A stretch of DNA of 64,000 bases, taken from NCBI RefSeq assembly GCF_001522545.3, contig NC_031776.1, positions 23,531,995 to 23,595,994 of the forward strand. Reading direction: 5' to 3'. Positions 1 to 28,900 of the stretch are shown in pieces (position 1 is the first letter of the stretch; every line of letters begins with the position of its first letter). Origin of the DNA: Parus major (taxonomy: Eukaryota; Chordata; Aves; Passeriformes; Paridae). The notes under the pieces were generated by a model, which was not told where the DNA came from, searched no databases, and saw only the letters and a list, made by a program, of their open reading frames with translations. The position numbers were made by a program, and so were the translations under genes.

Positions 1-3000
1 TCTCACAGATGAGCACTGGCAATCTGTGTCCTGTTCTTGTGCTCACCACACAGGCAGAATGCTGATTAATGTCCAGAAGATGCCTATGACCCTATACCCA
101 AGTTATCTTGCTATGTCTGATGTTCCCACCCCACTATAACAGCTACCGCCTCTGTGAATTACCACCAGGACTGCAAACACCTCCACAACAGGGTAATCTG
201 AGAGTGGCAGCTCAGTCTCTCCTCTTGCTGATAAAAGGAGAGGGAATGGGGGACAAGCCCCTAAGAAGCACTGTTGCTGTGGCTGAGTCAAAGCCCTTGG
301 GATAAAGAAATGAAGGAGGCCAGATTATTCTGTTTAAGGCACAAGAAGGTAAAATCTGATGTCAGTCTGTCTACACCAAAACCAAAAGCATGTAGGAGGT
401 CCTTGTGACCCAGCAGAGGAGGATGAAGCAAGTTAAAAAGCTGAAAGATGCAAATACAGGGCAGATGTTAGGTAGGTGTTTTAACAAAGTGGGTAGGTGT
501 TCCATGGTATCTATCACCGCATGATAAACTGTCACGGGAAACCTCCAAATCTGGACTGCCTACACTGGCAGAATTTTGGTCACCTGTACTTGACCAGAAG
601 AGGGGGAGTCCTCTGGTCTACATAAGGGAGCAGTCAGATTGAAGATCACAAAGATCCCTCCTGATCTTATGCCTGTTCTCACAGTACATGCATATTTTTC
701 TCTCATTGGTTTCCCAATGAAGCAGCTAGATTATCTCCTGCCAGCTGGTCCAGAACTTCTGAACACAGCACTTCAAAATACCACCATCAGCCCTACATCC
801 CACAGCAGCGCTGCTGAGTTGAACAGGTTCAAGCTTCAGTCCCAGTTTTCTTGGGAATATTTTCTCTGTAATTGTAAACAAGAAATGGGCTCTTGCAGAA
901 ATCACAGTAGTGTACAAAGAGCTTAATTTTCCTCTCTTCCTTTTCTTTACAACTTCTAAAGATAAGGCCAGCTCTCAGCACTACACAGCTGTCCATAGCA
1001 CCAGTTCCTTCAGCCACACACCAAAATCTTCACCCTTTAAAAGCCTTGCTGTGGAGCTGAAACATTAACAATTGCTGTGCATCTCATACCAGCAATGCCT
1101 CCCACGTGGGAACTCAGGGGCAGACAGGAATCTAATAACTGTCCACCGTGGGAGGGAAGAAAAAGAAATGGTCATATTTCAGAGACAGCAAGGAACAGTT
1201 TATTAGCCAAACAATTTGTTATTAATCTCCATATGAAAACAGATGGAGAACCCTGGGGAGGCTGCTCTGCAAAAACACTTTGTCGAGCAATTTTTAGAAG
1301 CACAGTCTTCTGTTACTATGCAGGAAAGCTACGGCTGCTTGTGCTTCCTGTGACAGTAATAGTCTTTGACACACAAAACAGGAGCCTAAAAGCTTGGCCT
1401 TGCACCATTTAGGTCAAAGGAAGCTTCTTCCATTGGTTTTCAGGGTTTGATATTGCTGCTAACAGAAGAGAAATTATCTGGTTTGAATGCAGATGGGAAG
1501 GAAGAGCCTCCCTGCAAGCTAATAAAATCCTTGATCTTAAATCCCTGCTACAGCACAAGTAACCTTTTTATGACTGCTCAGAGCAGACATGAGAGGAAAA
1601 AATGTAGACAGTAAGCAGCAAAGAGCATAAATTTTTATTTTTATAGTAACATAAAATGTACAACACATAAGAAGAACTGGCACAGCGTCTTCACTCACAT
1701 CATGCAGGGGTTGTCTGCAAAAACAAAAAAACAACCTGTGCTTTAGAAACACTATGATTTATGCAGGATGGGGAAGAGATGAAGGGAAATCTATCCCAGA
1801 GACACACTTGAGACCTTCCTAGCCACAGATCTTCCTTTGCTTGTGGCTTTTACTCCATAACCTCTGCATCCCCAATCCCATCTCCACTCAACCCCTACCT
1901 CTGATTTTGTGCATGTGCGTGGTTTTGAGCATGCATGTTACCCAAAGGATCTTCTCCAATCCCTAGTATTTTTAAAGGGCTGGCAAACTGTACACATGAA
2001 AAATAGGTGGCATTAGATGCATCCAGCTGTTCAGGACAGAACTGTCTGTCACCAAGCAATCATGTTATGATGAAATGCATCGGTCTAATGCAGAACATGC
2101 AGCCCCTAGGCCCTAGAAAAACATGTGACAAGACATATATAAGAAAACACATTTAATTCACATATTATGTAGTAAAAGGGCTGAATGGTAGGGCTCCCTC
2201 CACAGCTTTGGATCTGTTTTAAATACCTAAATGATTCCACATTAGCTTTCATACATGTATCCTCACCTGCTAAAACAGAGGATGTCTGTTTCCTCTTTAT
2301 TTCATGGTGAAATAGCTCAGACTAGATTGTACAGTTACTTGACACTAGCAAATAATCAAGGCTGTGATGAATGAATTAGACAGTGAGGCAAGAACAGCTC
2401 CTCCCTATCAGTACCAGGGTCTGTGCAGCTTGTGGTGAGCTTGACAGGGGGATTTATGTCACTGAAAATAATGAAATGTTATTTTTAGCCATACAGATTC
2501 TTCACCAAGCAGCTCCTTCTACAGGAATGAATGTCTAAGAAAGGAGGGAAAAACTACCCCTCCTGGCAGTGGCTGATTTTAGACTGCATTGTCTGTGTAA
2601 CAACAGCAAGAAACACAAAAGAAAACATCTACCTCTACTACCCCAGCAAGGTAAAAGAAAGAAAATACCAAAGTTCAAAGTTCACACCCATCTTTCTCTC
2701 CCTGCTTAATCCACAGGCTTCCAAGCACTTTCATTTCCTGGAAAGAGGAACAAGAAAAAATGACCATGCTCTGGGCATACTTCCAAGCAGAAGGAGACTT
2801 CAAGCTGGACTGCCAAAAGCAGAGGATGGCACTGAGCACCTGAGCAGAGGGGATAACACAGCAATATGACTCAAGCCACCAAAAACTTTACAGGTGTTTG
2901 CTAGTGGAGTCCCCCCATTCTCCATGTCTTCCCCTCAGGAGCAGAGGGTGCTAAAAGCTCAAGCTAAAACCAAAGGGAGGCGTGGGCAAGCAACATGATT

Positions 3001-6000
3001 TCTGTGGGCAAGCACTACCAGACCCAAGATTGCTCAGTCCCTCCAGTTTATTACAGGCACACAGCTCCTGCCTGTTGACAGGTGCCATTAGTGCCAGCCC
3101 TGCACCACACCACGAGCCAAACCTGCTGTGGCCAGCTCAGCTGTTTGACCATTAGTGGAGCTGCAGCAAGACTGGACTTGCTTGGGAGTGGATTAAGGGT
3201 TTCCTGGCTCCTGGGGCCATGCTGGGTAGCTCAGGACCCTTGCTCTCCCTTCCATTCTTCCATGAGACACCAAACTCTTGCTGACAGCATTCTACAGATA
3301 CAGACAAAACACCAAAAAAAGCAGTAAAGAGATGCATTTCAGTGTCACTATATTGTTCATGAATAACATTTTCCAAGGATATTTTTAAAAGTCAAGGACA
3401 TTTTACAGAGTATCTGTTCTATGAATCAGTTCTTTTTATTTTCCTTTGCTGTTTCATAACTTTTCCAAATGTCACAGAACAATAACTGCTGTCTAGATCA
3501 CTAATTAATGAAAACTGGAGGACAGCATACGAGAATAGCTGAGCATTTTTATTTTATAGTAAATGGAATGACCAATTAATTTTCTTGCACACCAACTTTT
3601 TAAAAGTCCCCCAACTGTATTAGTCTACCTTTTTTGGAGCAAAAGCCTGAAATGCTATCTTGCCCTTGTCTTCCCACTTATTTAAACAGACTGCTAGAAG
3701 AAAGAGAAATTGAGATAAAAGAGACAAAGCTTCCCACTGCCTCCACATGGATGATATCTGTTTATGTTTATTATATTATGCTAAAAATGTCAAGGAATGG
3801 CATAGGCACATTAGCCTTTAAAGAGAACAAAGGCTTTAAAAGGAGCCTGATTTGGAATTGGAAGGTTTGAAATCTTCAAAGCAAACCAAGCATTTAGATA
3901 TGAGTCTTGAATAAACTCAAAAGTCCCTAAATTTTGTAGGAAAAATTAGGTTTCAACTGTACAGGCACATTTTCTTTGTTCCCCTGCTCTACCCCTCACT
4001 TCTGGATTTGCCAAAACAGGCCATCCTGCACCTTGAAAAAGCAGGTGCTCATTGCAAGCCCTGCCACATCCCCCAGGTCACTGCTGGATTACACTGTACT
4101 ATAGAAACACCTGAACAAAATCCATCCCACCATCTTTAGTCAAACATCCTGCCTCCACAGCAGTGCCTTTAGGCTGGGATCAAGTGTAGCATCTATTTTT
4201 ATTGCTATAAGACCCAGCCTTTCCTTGGCTGGGATTGGAAGATGCACTAGGAAATTGCTGCATACACAAACCAGAGTTGTGTCTCCTCCCCTTCAGGCAT
4301 CCAAGCAGATGCCTAAAAAACAGAAAAAAGCAAGTAAGTAGTACATGGAAACAGAGCTTTGACTTTCCCACACCAAAGTGCAGAGAAAACACCTTCTACA
4401 CAGCCTCTACACACACAAGTGGGAGTAAGAAACATTGGGAGTTGCTCCAAAGTCATGAAACACCAGTGGTGGGTGTGAAGCACCTGTACTAACACAGGAC
4501 TTCTGCTACTGACCTGACTGCAGAGAATGCCAGTGAAGAGCTCCAAAACCTGCATCATGTAGTAGTCTCAAGAGCAGATTTTAATGCATGCTGGAGTCTT
4601 TTCTGACCTTTACAATAACTAGAAGAACCCTGGTTAACACCTCAGGCTCTTTTTCCTTCCTTCCTACTCAGAAGATCCCTGACCATCTCAAGTCTCAGTC
4701 CCCTTTCCTGCCCTGCTCTGTGCTGGCAAAATCAACCACCCCAGTGCTTTAATCTGACAAAATGAGGAGAAACCACACATTGCAATACCTGCAATTAGAG
4801 AGGAAGCAGTTGCAGCCATACAGCCTAATGGAAAATACAGTCAATTGTAAATCCAGTCTGGAAAGCATTATCTGAAAAATACCAACAACAAGCTACATAC
4901 ATTCTGTGGTTCTTCTTTAGGCAAGATATTTGGGGGCTTCAAATCAGATCTTTCTCTGAGTAACACCTGGCTGCAGCCCAGGAGTTGCTGGAGAACACAA
5001 CTGCACAGAGTTACAACTGGTATATCCCCCTGGGAGTGGTTCAGGATTGTTTAATGCATTGCACAGTAAATATAATCTAGGATATTTAGACAGTATCTCC
5101 AGCAGCAGGAATTACTTGGCTCAGGGGAGTTGTGATTGGATACAAGTGCAGATAGAGATCTGTGATGCCAGGATATTAAAAATGCAGCACTTTGAATTGC
5201 AGGCAAGTGAAAGCTTCAGTATCATTAGTATGGCACTAGCAGGGTGTGTGATTGCTTAGAAAATCTATATACGTACCTGTTTCAAACTGTTTGATGCTGA
5301 TATTCTGTATCTCGCACCACTGTGAACTCTGTTCTGAGTGGGATGTCTGTCTTGGTATCTCCTCCATTTATTTTTTTTTTTTAATCACTGGGATGAAATT
5401 GCTAGGGATAATGATAAAAGATTGTATAATCCTGATTATGTTCTAGTTAGACTGAAATCCCCCAAAACATGGCTGAGAGTAAAGTGTCTTTTCAGAGAGG
5501 AAGTCCCCAAAAAGATGAATTGACTAGAAAGCCTGAACATCAGCTGGGGCTGATCAGGAGGCTGTTCTGACATGGAAACCTGAAGTCACAAAACAGAAAG
5601 GCTCTCACTTGCTGTTGAGAGATGATGAAAGGAAAAGCAGCCTCGGGAGATAATGTACAGACAGGAGGTGAAAGTAGCAGGGATTTCCAAAGAGTTGCAT
5701 AATCCCATGGAAATGTCCAGAGAGGTAAGGACAAGCTCACACCAGCTTTCATTTGGTTTTGTCTCAGTCCAAGCATTTCTTGTAACAGGTATGGGAAGGG
5801 AAGAAATTATTGTTGTTACAATTGTGGTTTTTGGTATCCCACGAGAAGAAAAATATGAACCTGGAGCACCTATAAGAGTGGGGTCTGGGAAAGCAGAGGC
5901 TACTGGAGTGCTTGCCTGCATTTTTCTGAAGGCTAACTAGCAGAAATCCTCTATGAAAAGCTGTCTCTAACCTTAAAATTTTATTTCAGGCACTAAGATG

Positions 6001-8300
6001 CTTTTCATTAAATCTCCTCTGCCCTCACTTCCTTGTGAGACTGCTGACCAACCCCAAGGATACCTCTTACAGGGTTTGGATCCTGTGGAGGTTTCTATCC
6101 TGTCTGGACCCACCCCTTTTCTCACATCAGCTTGGTACTTAACTACTCTTGAAACCTCTCCCCTTGCAAACGTGTATTCTGAGCTACAGGAGGGCACAGA
6201 CACCCTGAAGGATAGCATGCCATAAGGAATTCTCAAGGCAGTACATATCAGTGCCAGGATTTTTAAAGTATGGCAGTGTACTGGACTGGCAGGAGTCATC
6301 AACTGAACAGCTGAGCCATAGGCTGGCAAAGCACGTCAGCTTTGGACAAAAGTAGCCTTTTCTGAAAACGCAGAATTTCCTATTCATCTCAATAAATTGA
6401 ACTACTTCATTCAAAGCCAAGACACAATCTGGGGGCTGTAAAAACAGGAAATCTAGTTTTTTCTCTTCAATATGTAAATAAAAATGTAGATGTTCAAGAA
6501 TGACATATGCTAATCCTACAACTCCAAAGAAGCTGACAACTGGAAAAAAACTACTGGTTTTTTTTGTCATTTTGACTTTTGAATGGTTGATGTTTTAAGC
6601 AATAGTTATACCAAGGCAAAATAAGTCAGATGTTAAACTTAAAAAAAAATAAAATTAAGACTCCAAGGCTTTAAATGCAGATTTATTTTCTTCCAAATGC
6701 AAGCTGACACATACTGAAAAAAAAAATAAAAAATAAGCTGTATAATCAGACACTATTTTCTAACACATAAAAATTCAGAATCTTAACACTAAGTTTATAG
6801 AGTACCATCAATATGCAAAAGCTTTATGCTTACTGAATTTACCACTCTCTGTGTGGAATGACAGACCGACATGTTTTAATGCTATCAATAGAAGTAACAT
6901 TCCTTTGTGATTAAGAAAGTACAAGCATATGAGGAGATTAAAATTGATTTAGTTAATAAGATTTTCTTCCTTTCAGCTGAAATAATTTTGAATTTCAACA
7001 ATAGGGGTCAAATCGATTCACATAAAGGTACAATTTGAATCCTTGGTTCAAAGGCAATGCACACAACAGTGAAAAGAAGATACTGCTTTGCTGAAAATGT
7101 CCATGAGCATTGGTTATCCCAGCTCTATTTCTTGTGGATACATTTTGTACCAGAAGGGGCTACCCTCCACTGAATTCCAAGGAATGGATGTTTCCTTTTC
7201 CCTCCTCCTGCCTCTACAGTCTTTATGCCTTTCCCCTTTCTCCTCCCACCCATCACTCACAGAACCTTAATGCATGTGTTCAGCCCCTTTTTTATGGCAT
7301 TTCCGTAGCTACTGGGAAATACCAGAAACCAAGATATATCCTGATAGGGGAAAAAAATTCTTTGATAGTGCTCTCCAGGAAGAACACTGAAGTCAAGGAA
7401 GTCACATGAGTAGAAAGGCCCACTGGATTTTCCTTGGAGCTATGCAGCTCAGTTGGGATGGCAGGCAGGCTGGAATATGAAGATCTAATTCACTAGCACA
7501 CATGAGTACTTCTCCTGGGATTAATTAATGATTGCTCTGGTATGGCCTGCCTAAGGTATGTAGAGCACCCAGAGACAGTTAATGGGGATCTGTGAAATCT
7601 CAGACTGTGAAAGATAATTAAAGGAAGGGAAAAAATTTTTTGCAATGTCACTCACAGTGCTTCATGTTTTGCCTCAAGAAATTAAAATGCTTTAAACACT
7701 GAAGTATTCTGCAAACATTGACCCACCTGAAAAGGGCAATTTTGTCTAACAGTTGCCTTATTGGCCTAAGTCACCATGCAGAAATCCACCCCTGTCTTGT
7801 CACCCTTTGGTGAATGAATCTGGACACACTGTTAAAACTTCTCCATGCCTTCCCTCTCATACCCTTAAAAGGAAGGCATACAGCTTCCCTAGAAACACAC
7901 TGAACTTCAGAATAAAGATGTTATGCTAAAATTGTCCCCGATTTAAAGTATTAAACCTTGAAATATGCTTTTGGAAAAGTAAATAATAAAAAGTACATTT
8001 GTTTCATAAATGAGAATCCCAAAACAGACTCAATGATTCTACCACTTTACTTACATGTCTCAAAAAAAACAAAAAACAAAAAAAAAACCAAAACCAAAGT
8101 CACTCTCTTCTTACATTAGCCAACTCTCCTAAGGCAAAAATAACAAGCCAAAATTGAGACATACTTTCAGACATCTCTTCTATTGAAAAGGACAGAGGAG
8201 ATGCCTGGAAAGACACTGAACATGCACACACATGCTGCTGGGCACATCAGCGCTGGTTAAAATCACCTGGAAAGGACAAAGATGCTTTGTCACTTCACTG
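1..8300. other. Non-coding region left of the CpG island
   Basis: No exon with recognisable protein similarity on either strand. Open frames of 60-130 codons occur on both strands, often overlapping, and look like chance. Composition by eye favours A and C on the plus strand, opposite to the T/G-rich PECR and MAP3K2 introns; this would fit an intron transcribed leftward from the 8.8 kb promoter. Confidence 0.5.
8058..8096. repeat. A-rich low-complexity tract
   Basis: Runs of A separated by single or double C over about 40 bases. It could be a decayed simple repeat or an old poly(A)-like tail; no adjoining retroelement is recognisable. Confidence 0.7.
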
Positions 8301-8828
8301 TGGGACAGAAAATAAAATAATGTTTTCTGTCCTCTCTGTCAACTGAGCTTAGTTAGGGCCATTTTAAGGGGCCGGGAGAGTGGGGACGGACACCACCACC
8401 ACAAAGGCATTTTAGCCCAAAATGACTCTGCTGGGGACATGGTAAACGCGATCACCTCAGCCTTCACGGCTTCTTCCCGACAAAGTCCGTGCCCAGAGAG
8501 AGGACTGCCCGCGGCAAGCGCACACCAGCACCTTCCTCTGCTCCGTGACACCCTCCGGGCTTTCCGCCGGCTGCTCCCGCTGCTCCTCAGGGTGCCTACC
8601 CGCGTCCAGGGGAAGGTGACCGAAGCGGAATAGAAAACCAAGGCGACCCATCCCTTGCAAGCAGACGAGCCCGCGGCTGCGGGCAGGTGGGCGCTCACTG
8701 CGGGGCTGCAGCGGCGACCCCGCGGCGCCGCCGGAGGCACCGACCCCTCCCAGGCGCTCAGCGGTCTCTACCCCGCGGGGTCGGACCCGGGCGACACCGA
8801 CAGCGGACAGCCGCCCCCCGTGCCTTAC

Positions 8829-8930
8829 CTGCCGCCCGCGGTGCCGAGCTGTCCGCGCCACAGGACCCTGGCACCGCCGCCACCGCTCCGCCGTCCCCGG
8901 CGCCGAGCCCCGGGCGGGCGGGGCCGCGCG
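8829..8930 (-). other. Possible first non-coding exon of a divergent gene (TMEM169?)
   Basis: On the minus strand the sequence reads GGCAG|GTAAGG, close to an ideal splice donor, with the exon ending at 8829 and the intron starting at 8828. The exon start is a guess placed in the GC-box region. No TMEM169 coding sequence is recognisable at 1-8828, so its coding exons would lie to the left of the window. The name rests on remembered human gene order only. Confidence 0.4.
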
Positions 8931-8988
8931 TCACGCGGCGGGGCGGGCGCGGCTGAGGCGGGCAGGGAAGGAGGCCGGGAGGGGGAAG

Positions 8989-25450
<16,462 letters not shown>

Positions 25451-25960
25451 AATGAAGATATTTTACCTTGTTCCCAGTTGCAGCCTTGCTGATAATGTCA
25501 CTTTGTGATTTAGCCTTATTATTCTCAGTAATTTTTTTTTTCCTCATATGTAACTACATTAAGTGCCTTGATTTTTTTGTTGGTATATATTTAAAACTTT
25601 TGAAAGGCTTTACGTTGTACATCTCTGTAAACACTCACCCTGAAAACATTCAATTTTTTGGGAAGGAAAAAGATTAAAAAGACAAACTATCCATTTGCAT
25701 GGGCATCAAGTAATGAAGAATCCCAGCCAGAAGTGAATAAAAGGAATACTGATTTTGCAGTGAAGGTAGCCAAGAGGGAATGTTTAGGAATCCTTCTGTT
25801 CTTGATGAATTTGCAGAGAAGGTAAATCTTTTTCTATTAGTTGCATCAGTAGCCCTTGGGTAAGTGTTAGCTGTATTTCTGTCCACTCACATACTGAGTG
25901 TTCAACAATGGTTTTAAAGACCAAGTAGAGTAAGTATTTCTCTGAAAATAAATAAAAATA
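25451..25960 (+). other. PECR: PECR 3' UTR with candidate polyadenylation signals
   Basis: A/T-rich, non-coding. AATAAA hexamers occur at 25736-25741 and, overlapping each other, at 25947-25952 and 25951-25956. The first would give a 3' UTR of roughly 300 bases and the second pair about 520 bases. Which is used cannot be told from sequence. Confidence 0.6.
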
Positions 25961-28900
25961 AGATGGAATACTGTTATTAATGTTTCAAACAAATTTGGCA
26001 TATCATATTTGGAGCGTTTTGAATTGTTTGCAAATATAATGACATAATGGTGTTAAGCTGGCTGCAACTTGATAACAGAATAAGCAGATAATAAATACAG
26101 TGATAGAAAACAGTACAGATTCAACAATTTAGCATGTAAAATCTGTGATGTATATTGTAGTGCTCTCTGCAGTATGCTACACTAGTAAATGAGAATTTGG
26201 AATTCTTCATCTGCCAGCTAAAACACCTTTTATCCATACTGTGTTGTCTTACAATGTTAATTTTGTTCATTACTGCCTTTAGATGTGGTTTTTGTGAACA
26301 ATGAAGAGATGTCATTTAAAAACTGGAAATCTTGTAATACATCCCTTGAAGAAGCTTTATTTGTACATTTTTTATTCATTTTAAGGCAAATGTTCCCATT
26401 TCTGCTAACTTTAGTGAAAATATAAAAAATATTAAAGACTGTGTTTGTTTGCTGTAAAAACTGAAATTCCTGGAATCTAGTTGCTGCTATAGAAAGGAAC
26501 TTTAAATACTTCATTTTGGACTGAATGTAAGAGTCTGATGGATGTTTGATTTTTGTGTCTTTCAGTAAAATATGTATTCTTATATAGGTACATGTAGATT
26601 GCTTTTTCATGAAAATTAAATGAATGCCAGTTTTGGGGGGAGAGGAGGAATTTGAGCCCACAACCAAGTGTGTTCTTTCTGCTTTATGCTCTTCCCTTAG
26701 TAACTGGACAGTCATTTATGCAACTGTGAAAAATTAGTACAGAGATAAAGCAAATTTTTTCAAACCTCTTGTGTAGGGTATCTTTTGTTTATTGCAAATA
26801 TTAGTTCAGGGTGCTCAGCAAGAGGATTCCTGGAAGCAAATGCACCTGTTAGATAGCTAACTCTAGAAGTCTAGCCCAATGCATTCAAGTGAAATTATTT
26901 CATTTATTAACACATTATTTCAACATTCTTAACATCTTTCTGGAAAAGAAGGTTAAACATGAATAAGTGTGAGACTTGTGGAACTTACTTTGTTTGACTG
27001 TGAGTTTCTACGGTACATGTGCACTGTGGATTTAAAGTGAAGTGGAAGTGAATTGGTGACTTCTGTTACATCCCAGAAATGTTCACTGAAAGATTATGTA
27101 AAAAAGAAAAGATTTCCAAGTACAAACTTGGAAATTATCAATTTTTAATCTTGCAGGTTTCCTCTTTACTGTGCTATAGTGTGAATATTCATAAAGAGGG
27201 GAAGTTTATATGTAATGATGGTGAAATTCATTATTAACCTCAGGAATTCATGAGAACATTAGAAAGGTGAGCATTCTCCCGTGTGGGAGACAGGTTCAGT
27301 CTGCAAGAAATAAATTCCTTCTTGTACATGTAAAACTATAACAAACTTTTCTGCTTGTGCTGAATACAGTTTGACCTTGCCTTCTTCAAATTTCAGCCAA
27401 GCAATGGATGTACTAAGAAGATGTAAGTTAGTTCTGTAGAAGAGGGTGTGTGCTTTTTTTTTTTTAAACTGGCAGGAGGTTGAAACAGGCAGCATTCGTG
27501 AGCTGTAAGGTGCTCAGCTTAGTGCAATAGGAGAATATACTCAGAATACTCTGAGGGTAAATCTGGTTTAAAAATAGAGAAAATACATCCTCAGAAGGAG
27601 AAGGGGACACATCAGTGTTTGCTTTTCTTTGCTTTTTCTTTTTTTTCCCCAGTAATAATACAAAGGTTCCCCATGAGTTGAGGATTACTGTACATAATAT
27701 TGAAATGTTTATCACAATTTTTTAGATATTAGGATAGTAACTCCCTTGCTGTAATGTAAAAAATAATCACAGCCTTTCTTTTTTTTAATCTGGGTTTTTG
27801 TTTTGTTTTTATTTGTGTTTCTTAGGGGTTTTTGTTTTTCTGTTTTTTGTCTTGCACCATGGATTACATGAAATGTTTAATTCTCAGAACAGAGCTTTTA
27901 TTTTGGTCTTGCCTCTTTGGTCAATTTTTATGTAGATATAAAATTATTTTGAAAGTTTTGCAGCACATTGCAGAAACCCAGTACTATGTCAGCTGGCAGC
28001 AAGAATGTTTCAGGTGTCTGCTGTAGTGCTGCAGATAATATCAACTGTAGCAAAGCTCTTCCTATGCCAACAACCCATGATCAAAGGGCATTGAGAGGTT
28101 AAAAGAAATGGGTGTGGTAGCAAAAACATCCTTGACCTTATGATTGGGGTATCTGGAGTTCAGAGAACAGAGAACTTGATTTGATTTATTTTAAAAGGAA
28201 GGTAAAAGCAACTGTGAGAAAAGGGCTAAGGAACCTCATGAAGAATCAGAGATTTACTGACCAAACACTGAAACTTAAACATTTACTGCACTGTATAATT
28301 GTAATAAGCAAAGAGAAGACTATTAGAATGACAGTTACATTTACCATTCTGTTAGAAAGCTCTGGTTGGTTGGTTTGGTTGGTAAAACTTTGGTTTTACA
28401 CCTGGCTAAGCCTTGCCTATTCTGCCTAATTCTTATCAGATATTCATTTGGTGGATGAATAGGTGCTTATCAACTGCTACTTTACTCCACTGTCTGGTGT
28501 TATATCTGAATATGTGTCATAGAACTTTACATTTGTGACAGCAGTGTAATTCAATGAAGGAGAACTTCTGTAAATATCTGTCAACTGCACTGGTGTTATA
28601 TTTTACAGGTTTCTCTTTGTGTTAAGCAGAATATTGTTCATTCAGGGTATTTATTTAACATAAGAGGAAGTCTGATTATTCTGTGTGTTTACTTTAGTGT
28701 AAAATGAAGTCTGTGTTGTAGAAATCTTCATTTTTAAAGACGAACAGTTGTCATGTTTGCTAAAGGGAGAACAGTGTGCAGTATCATTCTGCAGTAAGGT
28801 CCCTTGTCTGCTTTAAGATGTAAATGAACAAATATGAGGCAACCATTGCTTGTTATAAGCATTCATGGCTGTGTTTAGTCTTCTGAGCAGTCACACAAAA

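Noticed and set aside
5586..5940. Overlapping open frames of 111 (minus) and 95 (plus) codons
   Set aside because: They overlap on opposite strands without a known domain, and I see no splice or promoter signals supporting either.
6184..6570. 128-codon minus-strand frame beginning with a hydrophobic stretch
   Set aside because: Considered as a TMEM169 exon because of the hydrophobic segment, but its sequence does not resemble the TMEM169 protein as I remember it.
8339..8861. Two overlapping minus-strand frames of about 134 codons in the CpG island
   Set aside because: Low-complexity G+C-rich translations with no domain; they also run through the predicted minus-strand donor at 8828.
26257..26715. 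152-codon minus-strand open frame downstream of PECR
   Set aside because: No similarity I can recognise, A/T-rich residue use (Lys, Ile, Asn, Ser), and no promoter or splice context. Most likely chance.
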